64,000 bases of DNA from Planotetraspora thailandica (GTDB lineage Bacteria > Actinomycetota > Actinomycetes > Streptosporangiales > Streptosporangiaceae). Positions 57,635 to 64,000 of the stretch are shown here, one piece after another (the first letter of the stretch is position 1; the number at the start of each line of letters is the position of its first letter). The notes beneath the pieces were generated by a model. The model saw nothing but the letters and a program-made list of their open reading frames with translations. It searched no databases and was not told where the DNA came from. A program made the translations under genes and the position numbers. The stretch lies in contig NZ_BOOR01000006.1 of assembly GCF_016863335.1 (NCBI RefSeq), positions 159,228 to 223,227 of the forward strand. The letters are read 5' to 3'.

Positions 57635-59266
57635 ATGGAGATCTCGAAGTGGAGGGAGATTGCCCGGCGTCTGGGTAAGGGGCGCACGGCGCGGATCCTG
57701 GCGATCGCACTGGCCGCGGTGGCCGGGGGATGGCTCGGCCTGGCCTTCGGAGCCTCCGTGGACACCCCCGTCGGGCCCGCGGACATCGGGATGTCCCTGC
57801 AGCCCTCCTGGACCGGCGAGACCGTCATCGACGTGCGCCCGCTCGGCACCCTCAGCTTCGACAGCCACAACAGCCCGGTACGGCTCAGCCTGACCATCGA
57901 GGCCGTGCACCCGGACGTGGCCGAGGAGATCCTCAGCAACCCGCGCTGGGCCGACAGGCTCCCGACGATCATCGAAGAGGACGTGGCCGAAGGGCTGCGC
58001 CAGTTGATCGTCCGTGGAGTCCTCTTCGCCGTGGGGGCGGGATTCCTGACCGGCCTGCTGCTGTTCAGGCGCCTGTCCAGGGCCGCGTGGACCGGAGCCG
58101 GCTCTCTGGTCATGGTGATCGCCCTGGGTGGAGTGACGGCGCTGACGTTCAACCCCCGGTCGGTCGCCGAGCCGCGGTACACCGGCCTGCTCACGGGCGT
58201 TCCCTCGCTCATCGGCAGTGCGCAGTCGATCGTCACCCGTTTCTCCGAGTATCGCGGCCAGCTCGCCAAGCTGGTGACCAACGTGTCGCGCCTGTATGAG
58301 GCGGGATCGACGCTGCCGATCTACGACCCCGACCCGAGCACGATCAGGGTGCTGCACGTCTCCGACCTGCACATCAACCCGATCGGGTGGAACGTCATCA
58401 AGGCGCTGAAAGACCAGTTCAAGATCGATCTGATCATCGACACGGGCGACATCAGCGATCACGGCACCACCGCGGAGAACGAGTACGTCCAGGAGATCGG
58501 CGGCCTCGGCGTCCCGTACGTCTACGTGCGCGGAAACCACGACTCCATGGCCACCCAGCAGGCGGTCGCCAAGCAGAAGAACGCGATCGTTCTGGACGGC
58601 AAGGCCGCCACCGTCAAGGGGCTGACCATCTACGGCATCGGCGACCCGCGCTTCACGCCGGACAAATCCGTACAGGTGTCCGACGACTCCAGCCAGCAGC
58701 TCCTTGATCTCGGCCGGTCGCACGCCGCCCGGATCGAGCCGCCCGAATGGCCCCGGTCGCCGTCCACGTCGGGCCCCGACCTGATCAGGGCCGACATCGC
58801 AGCCGTCCACGACCCGACGGTGGGGCGGGGATTGTCCGGCCGGGTGGCGCTGGTGCTGGCAGGCCACGTGCATCAGCGCTCGACCGAGCTGCTCTCCTCG
58901 GGGACCCGGTTGATGATCCAGGGATCCACCGGCGGGGCCGGTCTGAGGGGCCTCGAAAACGATGAGCCGACCCCGTTGATGGCCTCGGTGCTCTATTTCA
59001 GCAAGAGCACCCATCGCCTCCAGGCCTGGGACGACATCAGCGTCGGCGGCCTCGGCGAGCAGTCGATCCAGGCGGAGCGTTATATCGAGCCGGACCCTGG
59101 CCGTACAATTCTTCCGGAGTCTTCAACCGAACCGACGAAGGTCCCGCAGCCAACGGGAACCGAGGTCGGCTCACCGTCGCCAATCGCTTTGGCATCGGGG
59201 GCATACGTCCCCTATGCTTCAGAGGTCTCCGACGGAAGACGTCGCGGAACGGGGCGCAAGCCCTGA
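57635..59266 (+). CDS. Membrane-associated metallophosphoesterase
   Basis: 543 aa. ATG at 57635 follows GGAAGG. An N-terminal helix (ILAIALAAVAGGWLGLAFGA), a roughly 100-residue extracellular-type domain and a second and third helix (about 125-175) precede the calcineurin-like catalytic domain. That domain has VLHVSDLHINPIGW (D-x-H), IIDTGDISDHG (G-D), VYVRGNHDSMAT (G-N-H-D), and VLAGHVHQRST (G-H-x-H), all intact. A low-complexity tail ends the protein. The stop codon is directly followed by the tRNA-Glu gene with no spacer. Substrate is unknown. Confidence 0.9.
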   Translation: MEISKWREIARRLGKGRTARILAIALAAVAGGWLGLAFGASVDTPVGPADIGMSLQPSWTGETVIDVRPLGTLSFDSHNSPVRLSLTIEAVHPDVAEEILSNPRWADRLPTIIEEDVAEGLRQLIVRGVLFAVGAGFLTGLLLFRRLSRAAWTGAGSLVMVIALGGVTALTFNPRSVAEPRYTGLLTGVPSLIGSAQSIVTRFSEYRGQLAKLVTNVSRLYEAGSTLPIYDPDPSTIRVLHVSDLHINPIGWNVIKALKDQFKIDLIIDTGDISDHGTTAENEYVQEIGGLGVPYVYVRGNHDSMATQQAVAKQKNAIVLDGKAATVKGLTIYGIGDPRFTPDKSVQVSDDSSQQLLDLGRSHAARIEPPEWPRSPSTSGPDLIRADIAAVHDPTVGRGLSGRVALVLAGHVHQRSTELLSSGTRLMIQGSTGGAGLRGLENDEPTPLMASVLYFSKSTHRLQAWDDISVGGLGEQSIQAERYIEPDPGRTILPESSTEPTKVPQPTGTEVGSPSPIALASGAYVPYASEVSDGRRRGTGRKP

Positions 59267-59339
59267 GCCCCCATCGTCTAGCGGCCTAGGACACCGCCCT
59301 TTCAAGGCGGCGGCACGGGTTCGAATCCCGTTGGGGGCA
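59267..59339 (+). tRNA. tRNA-Glu (anticodon UUC)
   Basis: Acceptor GCCCCCA pairs with TGGGGGC followed by discriminator A. The anticodon loop is CTTTCAA with TTC in a CCGCC/GGCGG stem, and the T-loop is GGTTCGAATCC. It begins on the base after the metallophosphoesterase stop. Confidence 0.95.
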
Positions 59340-59445
59340 CGTGCGAATGCCAAGCGCACCAGGGAAGACGAAAGGTCGATGACCTTCGAGGAACTGGTAA
59401 GCTAGCCGAGCCGAACAACACGGAAGAAAATCTTCCGGACATAAA

Positions 59446-59519
59446 GGTCCTGTAGAGCAGTTGGAGTGCTCGCCACCCTGTCAAGGTGGAGGTCGCGGGT
59501 TCAAGTCCCGTCAGGACCG
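59446..59519 (+). tRNA. tRNA-Asp (anticodon GUC)
   Basis: Acceptor GGTCCTG pairs with CAGGACC plus discriminator G. The anticodon loop is CTGTCAA with GTC in a CCACC/GGTGG stem, and the T-arm is GGGTTCAAGTCCC. Confidence 0.94.
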
Positions 59520-59539
59520 CGTACGGCGGCAGCCGCCGA

Positions 59540-59613
59540 GGTCAGGTAGCTCAGTTGGTACGAGCGTCCGCCTGAAAAGCGGAAGGTCGGCAGTTCGACC
59601 CTGCCCCTGACCA
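59540..59613 (+). tRNA. tRNA-Phe (anticodon GAA)
   Basis: Acceptor GGTCAGG pairs with CCTGACC plus discriminator A. The anticodon loop is CTGAAAA with GAA in a TCCGC/GCGGA stem. The T-arm GGCAG-TTCGACC-CTGCC is complete. It ends the Glu-Asp-Phe cluster. Confidence 0.93.
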
Positions 59614-59633
59614 CAGCACCTGAGTAGCATGAA

Positions 59634-59665
59634 CGCCCCGAGCGATTATCGCCCGGGGCGTTTTT
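59634..59665 (+). terminator. Intrinsic terminator after the tRNA cluster
   Basis: CGCCCCG-GCG pairs with CGC-CGGGGCG around a short loop and is followed by TTTTT at 59661-59665. Confidence 0.82.
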
Positions 59666-59794
59666 GATCTCCATTGACGACAACGCTGACGACAACGTGC
59701 CGATGACTCTTTGCGGCTGATCATTTTGTCGGCGTCGGTCGGTAGCGTCCTGCGTACTTCGGTGCAGGTGCGTGATCGGCTGAGAGGGCGAATC

Positions 59795-60256
59795 GTGGGC
59801 GCCTCAGGGTGGTATTACTTCGCGCCGTTTCAAGAGGATGTTTCGGCTGCCCTCACCGCGGCGCATGAACGTGCGTTCAGTGGGGGCGACTACTTCTGGC
59901 TCTACGACGGACGCTGAGGATTGCCTGAGCGGCCTCGGCCTTCCACGATTGAGGAGTTGTGGGCGGACGAGGGCGTGCAGCATTCGTTCACTCATTCGGT
60001 GTTGGACATCTTCGAAGTCCTCGACGAGGGCGAAGAGCCTGAGTTCTGCTCAGCGAGGCCGCTCACCGCCGAGGAGATAACGAGAGCGCTCGGCTCGTCC
60101 TGGCCGACACGTGCCGACTTCGAGCGGAGATATGAGCAGGCATCTGAGGAGCTGGACGACCTGATCGAAGAGCGTGGCCATGCCTGTTACACCGTGCTGT
60201 ATGACGAGCAGAGGCATCCCAGCGAGATCGTGTTCTGGGGAGTTACCGGGGATTGA
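59795..60256 (+). pseudogene. Conserved hypothetical gene split by one in-frame TGA
   Basis: GTG at 59795 starts VGASGWYYFAPFQEDVSAAL, and the frame reaches TGA at 59915-59917 (DYFWLYDGR-stop). The same frame continues at once with GLPERPRPSTIEELWADEGV and ends FWGVTGD at 60256. Both parts look like the start and end of one actinomycete hypothetical family of about 150 aa that I recall with the same order of motifs. A nonsense mutation is the simplest reading. It lies in an eroded island between the tRNA cluster and an integrase fragment. Confidence 0.65.
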
Positions 60257-60269
60257 CCGATGGAAAGCA

Positions 60270-60300
60270 GAACGCCTCGGACACCATGTCCGAGGCGTTC
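60270..60300. terminator. Bidirectional hairpin terminator
   Basis: GAACGCCTCGGAC and GTCCGAGGCGTTC form a perfect 13-bp stem with a 5-base loop, between the hypothetical pseudogene and the integrase fragment, which face each other. Confidence 0.8.
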
Positions 60301-60315
60301 CCATCGAGATCGTTA

Positions 60316-60750
60316 TCAGCCGAGGGCATTGCCGAGCTTGCTCAGAGCGGCCCGCTTGTCGTCCAGTGAGGTATGCGCGTACACCTTCATAGTGACCTCG
60401 ATGTCGGAGTGCCCGACGATCTCTCGGACAACGTGAGGTGGCACGCCGAGGTCGAGCAGGAGACTGACGCACGTATGCCGGAGATCGTGAAGGCGCACGG
60501 TACCGAGGCTGGCCGCCTTACGGATCTCGCCCCAGCTACGGCGCAGGTTGTCGGGCTCCATGGGAGTGCCCCGCCTGGAGGGGAAGACGAGGCCGTGATC
60601 CTCCCAGTCGGGCCAGCGGTCTGAACGCTCCGCGAACTGTCGCTTGCGGTGCTCCTTGAGAGCGTCGAGGCAGATCGGCGGTAGCGGGATGGTCCGTTCG
60701 GAGTCTTCGGTCTTGGGCTTCGACTCGACCCACGTTTCCCGGGCGCTACA
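60316..60750 (-). pseudogene. Tyrosine recombinase C-terminal fragment
   Basis: About 145 residues of an integrase: WVESKPKTEDSERTIPLPPI, then VRLHDLRHTCVSLLLDLGVP with the second catalytic Arg, VREIVGHSDIEVTMKVYAHT with His and Tyr, and a normal end LSKLGNALG. The N-terminal part is missing and the frame upstream of about 60750 is unrelated sequence. It points toward the tRNA-Glu/Asp/Phe cluster, so a former element at tRNA-Phe is likely, but I found no duplicated tRNA end to its right. Confidence 0.78.
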
Positions 60751-60794
60751 TCGGCCCGTGGGCCGTGGACTAGCAGCGATCGTAGGCTTCAGCC

Positions 60795-61061
60795 ATGACC
60801 GACTCAGACCGGCCCAGATGCGATGTGCCTGATTGCGCAGAGGCGGCGACACGAGGCGAGATGTGGGATGGCGATCAGTGGGGTCCGATCGAGGCGTACC
60901 GCAAAGGCATTCAACTTCGGCTCACCGTTCTTGATCTGGCGGTCACGCTGAAGCTCTGCGACACACATGCGAAAACGTTGGTCGAAGCGGCATGGACACC
61001 AGCCTTGACACTCTTGGGCGAGTGGGGATGGAGGCCTTCTGGCCCTCGGAAGCGCATCTGA
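60795..61061 (+). CDS. Small hypothetical protein with Cys pairs
   Basis: 88 aa, MTDSDRPRCDVPDCAEAATR at the start and LTLKLCDTHA later (VTLKLCDTHAKTLVEAAW), giving C-x4-C and C-x2-H, a possible zinc-ribbon arrangement. No named family is recognised. It lies between the integrase fragment and a non-coding stretch in the eroded island and may be cargo. Codon use is similar to neighbours. Confidence 0.5.
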   Translation: MTDSDRPRCDVPDCAEAATRGEMWDGDQWGPIEAYRKGIQLRLTVLDLAVTLKLCDTHAKTLVEAAWTPALTLLGEWGWRPSGPRKRI

Positions 61062-61389
61062 GGAGAGGAAGCGCGAAGCCCTCGCCGAGGAATTCCACGA
61101 TCGCTACGTGACAGCTCGTCGTGCCCTGACTGCACGTCGCCCCGAGCTCTTGGATTAGTCGATGGCCCTTGGGCTGCCGAGGGACTCCATGCAGTAGGCA
61201 GGGCCCGTATATGTGTAGCCGCGCGACCAGGGTGACCGGAGCGTCCTCGCGAAGCCGCTCCCCGATCTCGAATGCGATCCGGCGGAAGGCCTGCCCGTCG
61301 CGGCGGCAAAGCGATCCGGGGTTGCGGCGAAGTGTAGGTGACAGTTGACCACTTCGCCCGGAGAGCACCCATATGACGGAGATAGAAAT
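61062..61389. other. Non-coding or eroded stretch before the sigma-factor gene
   Basis: No intact gene. A minus-strand frame (about 61330 to 61150) reads AFRRIAFEIGERLREDAPVT and is plausible old coding sequence, but has no proper start or stop context and no family I know. The last 50 bases hold the leader of the sigma-factor gene. Confidence 0.4.
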
Positions 61390-61962
61390 TTGACCGCCCG
61401 CGTGGGCGAGCAGGTGACCGACGCTGAGCTGGCAGCTCGGTTCCGGCGGGATCCGGAAATGTTCGCTGCCGTCTACGACCTGTACTTCCGCGACGTCTAC
61501 CGGTACGTGGCCGGGCGGCTGGGCGAAGAGACGGCCGACGACATCGCCGCCGAGACGTTCCTCAAAGCGTTCGCCCAGCGTGACCGGTTCGACGCCGAGC
61601 GCGGCAGCCTGCGGCCCTGGCTGTTCGGCATCGCCACGAACCTGGTGGCAGACCACCGGCGCAAGGAGGCCCGGCACTATCGGGCGCTGGCACGGACGGG
61701 GGCCGAGCCTGCCGCCGACAGCCACGAGAACCGGGTCGTCGCCTCGGTGACCGCCGAGAGCATTTATCCCCAACTGATGAACGCACTGACCGGCCTCTCC
61801 CCGGGTGAGCGCGACGTGATCCTCCTCGTGGCCCTGGGCCAGCTGAGTCACGAGGAGGTGGCCCAGGCACTCGGCCTCTCCTACGGCACCGTCGGCTCCC
61901 GGCTGAGCCGCGCCCGCAAGAAGTTCCGCACGGTGATCAATCAGGAGACTTTTCATGGATGA
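61390..61962 (+). CDS. ECF-type RNA polymerase sigma factor
   Basis: 190 aa from TTG at 61390, which has GGAG eight bases upstream; TTG 61345 and GTG 61402 are alternatives. Region 2: DLYFRDVYRYVAGRLGEETA, then DDIAAETFLKAFAQRDRFD and RPWLFGIATNLVADHRRKEA. Region 4: LTGLSPGERDVILLVALGQL and EEVAQALGLSYGTVGSRLSR. No extra C-terminal domain. The stop overlaps the next start by eight bases, coupling it to a CU044_5270-type membrane protein, the usual partner. Confidence 0.9.
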   Translation: MTARVGEQVTDAELAARFRRDPEMFAAVYDLYFRDVYRYVAGRLGEETADDIAAETFLKAFAQRDRFDAERGSLRPWLFGIATNLVADHRRKEARHYRALARTGAEPAADSHENRVVASVTAESIYPQLMNALTGLSPGERDVILLVALGQLSHEEVAQALGLSYGTVGSRLSRARKKFRTVINQETFHG

Positions 61963-62821
61963 GCTGCAGATGCTCCGTACTGTTCTGGTGAAGGAACCAT
62001 CTCGCGACGTGGTAGACCAGGGCCGGCACAAGCTGCAGAACGCGATGCGCGGACCGGTGCGCAAGCGCAGGACCGGGTGGCTGGCAGGGGGCCTCGGCCT
62101 GGCCGCCGCCGGGGCGGCGGCTGCGGTCGTGATCGCCTCAGGCTCCACGGCGCCCGTGCACACGCCGGCCCAGGGATCGGGTCAGCTGTCCGGCCAGCAG
62201 GTCCTGCTCTCTGCGGCGAGCACGGCGGAGACCGCATCCCAAGGCGCCGGGACGTACTGGCATGTGAAGACTGAGATCACGAGGCCTGGCAGCCGGCTGC
62301 CCCGAGGGGAGAGCTGGACTCGGCGCGACGGACGCACATGGGCGTTGATCAACGGCAAGGTGATCGAGGACCCGCACAGGTCGAAGAATTTCGGCGTCGC
62401 CGGAATCCTGATCACCTACGACGAGCTCCAGAGTCTGCCGACCGACCCGGCCGCTTTGAAGGCGTGGACCGTCGCCGCCAGGAAGAAGGCCCTGCACGGT
62501 CAGAAGCCCTTCGTCGGTTTCGTCGGCGAGGACGGCGATGTCGCCAAGTCGCTGTCCTATCTGCTCTGGCAGGTTCCGGCCCCGCCCAAGGTCCGCGCGG
62601 CCGCCTTCCGTACTATCGCCTCCCTGCCGGGCGTCAAGAGCCTCGGCCCTGTCCAGGGTGGAAAGGCCCTGGGAGTCTCCACAGTGGGGGTCAAGCTGGT
62701 GATCGATCCGAAGACTTCGTTCGTCCGCGAGATCAGCTTCTCTGGCGGAAACGCCATTGCGATCAGCGCGTCTGAATGGACGAACCAGCTACCCAAGGCC
62801 GTTTCCTCCACCTCGAAGTAG
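61955..62821 (+). CDS. CU044_5270 family protein, probable sigma-linked membrane regulator
   Basis: 288 aa. A cytoplasmic N-terminus (MDELQMLRTVLVKEPSRDVV) leads to one helix at about residues 47-66 (AGGLGLAAAGAAAAVVIASG). The extracellular part has YWHVKTEITRPGSRLPRGES and FGVAGILITYDELQSLPTDP, the family's usual opening, and ends EISFSGGNAIAISASEWTNQ. Genes of this family sit just after ECF sigma genes in many actinomycetes and are taken to be anti-sigma or sensor proteins. No zinc-binding anti-sigma motif was seen. Confidence 0.82.
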   Translation: MDELQMLRTVLVKEPSRDVVDQGRHKLQNAMRGPVRKRRTGWLAGGLGLAAAGAAAAVVIASGSTAPVHTPAQGSGQLSGQQVLLSAASTAETASQGAGTYWHVKTEITRPGSRLPRGESWTRRDGRTWALINGKVIEDPHRSKNFGVAGILITYDELQSLPTDPAALKAWTVAARKKALHGQKPFVGFVGEDGDVAKSLSYLLWQVPAPPKVRAAAFRTIASLPGVKSLGPVQGGKALGVSTVGVKLVIDPKTSFVREISFSGGNAIAISASEWTNQLPKAVSSTSK

Positions 62822-62893
62822 TAGATGGCAGGGCACACTTGGGGACACATCGAGGAGCAGCGCAAGTCAGCAAGAAGTCAGCGAACCTGCTGA

Positions 62894-63025
62894 CACGGGA
62901 CGGCTACGCGGCTCACGGGCCGCCCTCGCGAGGACTACATCGGCCAGTGGCTGCCCGAGCCGCTCCTGCTCGACGATGGGAGCCGCAAGCGTGTCGCAAG
63001 TGGACCTGCCGAATTGTGCTTATAG
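62894..63025 (+). pseudogene. Fragment of an ECF41/SigJ-type sigma factor linker
   Basis: One plus-strand frame reads GRPREDYIGQWLPEPLLLDD before a TAG at 63023. REDY(V/I)G-x-WLPEP is the linker motif of ECF41 (SigJ-like) sigma factors. Regions 2 and 4 and the SnoaL domain are absent on both sides. It appears to be a deletion relic. The rest of 62822-63441 contains GC-rich inverted repeats and no gene. Confidence 0.6.
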
Positions 63026-63206
63026 GGATCAAGGGCGGCGCTCCGCGCCGCCTCGCGGCCCTCCGCCCGCTCGCCGGCCGGGCATGCGGCCTGGGGGCCG
63101 GTCCCGGCCGCGGCGACTGCGGGCCGCCCATCCGTCGGCCGCCAGCATCCAGCGTCCTCGCTGTGATCCTGCGCCCGCTGCCCGATTGTCCGGGGCAGGC
63201 AGAACC

Positions 63207-63288
63207 TGTCAAGGACGGCTGCTCAGGTAGGGCAACCGCTAGCGGCGGAAGGTCACTGGCTGAGGTACACGCGAAGCCATCCTTGACA
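63207..63288. repeat. Inverted repeat of unknown role
   Basis: TGTCAAGGACGGCT (63207-63220) and AGCCATCCTTGACA (63275-63288) match at 13 of 14 positions over a 54-base spacer. Each arm is also flanked by AGAACC-type sequence. It could be the ends of a small mobile element, or a long hairpin. No coding capacity lies between. Confidence 0.45.
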
Positions 63289-63441
63289 GAACCCGCCTGG
63301 CAGTCCCGGAGAGGGCAACTAGCGGGAGCAGGAGGGAGGCGTGGCACATGGCGCGCCTCCCCATGTTCAACCGCACGTACCAACAACCGGGGACCGATGG
63401 CAGCCCTTCCCACATTGTGTGTAGACCTGGCCTCTACCTGC

Positions 63442-63900
63442 TCAGCGCTGGCCGTTACGGCCCGGAGCGTGCCAAAGCCGACGGGCGACGGTGGGGATGA
63501 CGATCGTTGCGGCGAGCAGGTGCGCAAGAGCCAGCATTAGCTTGGTCGAGGTCACGGTGTCTCCGGCACCAAGCGGGGCGACCAGAGACACAGCGGTGAG
63601 CGCCACGGCGACCTTGACGTAGGCGCGCGCGGGGCGGGTCGCGTACCGCGCGAGGAGCACCGCCAGCACCGTCCCCCAGAACGTGCAGATGACAGTGCCC
63701 ATAGCGAACATACCGATGGTGATCGGCTGTGCGGCGCTGGCGCCGATGTTGCCGGCTGACATCGGAATGTCCAGGGCGCGTGCGGCGAGGCCGTACAGCT
63801 CGGTCACAGCGGCCGCGGCTATTCCGGTGAGCGCGCTGACCAGCCACACCGGCCAGGCGCGGAGGAAGTCAGCGGGGACGGCGTTGGTCGTGGCGTGCAT
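63442..63900 (-). CDS. DUF6069 family membrane protein
   Basis: 152 aa with four hydrophobic helices: FLRAWPVWLVSALTGIAAAA, PITIGMFAMGTVICTFWGTV, AYVKVAVALTAVSLVAPLGA and KLMLALAHLLAATIVIPTVA. The order and the G-A/T-K-L-x-L-x-L-x-H motif fit the DUF6069 family as I know it. Function is unknown. The ATG at 63900 has only a weak ribosome-binding site. The remaining 100 bp of the window contain no gene that I can support. Confidence 0.78.
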   Translation of the reverse strand: MHATTNAVPADFLRAWPVWLVSALTGIAAAAVTELYGLAARALDIPMSAGNIGASAAQPITIGMFAMGTVICTFWGTVLAVLLARYATRPARAYVKVAVALTAVSLVAPLGAGDTVTSTKLMLALAHLLAATIVIPTVARRLWHAPGRNGQR

Positions 63901-64000
63901 CGGGACTCCTTCAAAGGTTGGGTGGTGCGTTCGCCTGAAGGACGAAGCTGAGCCGGTTGACTCGACATCGGCAGCCGGAAATGAGCGGAAGAATGTCGGC

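Noticed and set aside
63030..63110. GC-rich repeats as a CRISPR or rRNA-like feature
   Set aside because: No regular spacing or repeat unit; only GC-rich self-complementary sequence.

Overview
The window is high-GC actinomycete DNA. GTG starts and GTGA or ATGA stop/start overlaps are frequent, and it carries ECF sigma factors, XRE/MmyB-type regulators, a DUF574 methyltransferase, CU044_5270 and DUF6069 proteins. Large secreted proteins and a type VII secretion locus fit a filamentous actinomycete, perhaps Streptosporangiales. That family-level guess is inference only.

Layout. 1-3650: a peptide/nickel-type ABC importer (binding protein and two permeases, the last cut by the window edge) behind what looks like a SAM-IV-class riboswitch with its own promoter. 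3.7-7.6 kb: an Rrf2 regulator divergent from an NmrA-type oxidoreductase, an MFS exporter and an SDR. 8.1-10.9 kb: a secreted expansin/RlpA-like protein with a ricin lectin domain, a methyltransferase, and a membrane-anchored ricin lectin protein.

11.2-28.7 kb is the most notable block, a compact type VII-like locus. It holds an ECF sigma factor and a one-TM protein translationally coupled to it, then an EssC-type ATPase (ubiquitin-like and FHA N-terminus, TM pair, three FtsK domains). Two small WXG100-like or substrate-like genes face the other way. Next come a 2327-aa repeat protein with a T7SS-type N-terminal signal and a beta-helix/AAA+ EccA-like protein. No EccB, EccD, EccE or mycosin gene is present in the window.

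28.9-35.9 kb: SMP-30, alpha/beta hydrolase, an IMPase-like protein lacking metal ligands, a slipin, an archease, and a secreted RCC1 propeller with four near-identical He_PIG modules. 36-40.3 kb: two ECF sigma factors with SnoaL-like C-termini, with VOC and SDR genes; a 31-bp element is shared by two of the promoters. 40.4-46.4 kb: a VOC protein, a large LuxR-family (LAL) regulator, a tannase-type esterase and a DUF308 membrane protein. A GTCT(T)CCCTGGGG motif, a perfect palindrome in two of the three copies, lies upstream of the VOC, esterase and DUF308 genes. 46.4-51 kb: two tail-to-tail XRE regulators, then a PNPOx-like/DHA2 operon divergent from an HxlR regulator.

51.1-53.8 kb: remnants of small integrative elements at tRNA-Lys, with a 44-bp att-like repeat, two integrase fragments and an IS3 fragment. 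53.9-59.6 kb looks like core genome: acyl-CoA dehydrogenase, PspC, MFS, a zincin-like protein, a metallophosphoesterase and tRNA-Glu/Asp/Phe. 59.6-61.3 kb is another eroded island. 61.4-64 kb: an ECF sigma with a CU044_5270 partner, a fragment of an ECF41/SigJ-type sigma, and a DUF6069 membrane protein. No CRISPR array or rRNA was seen.
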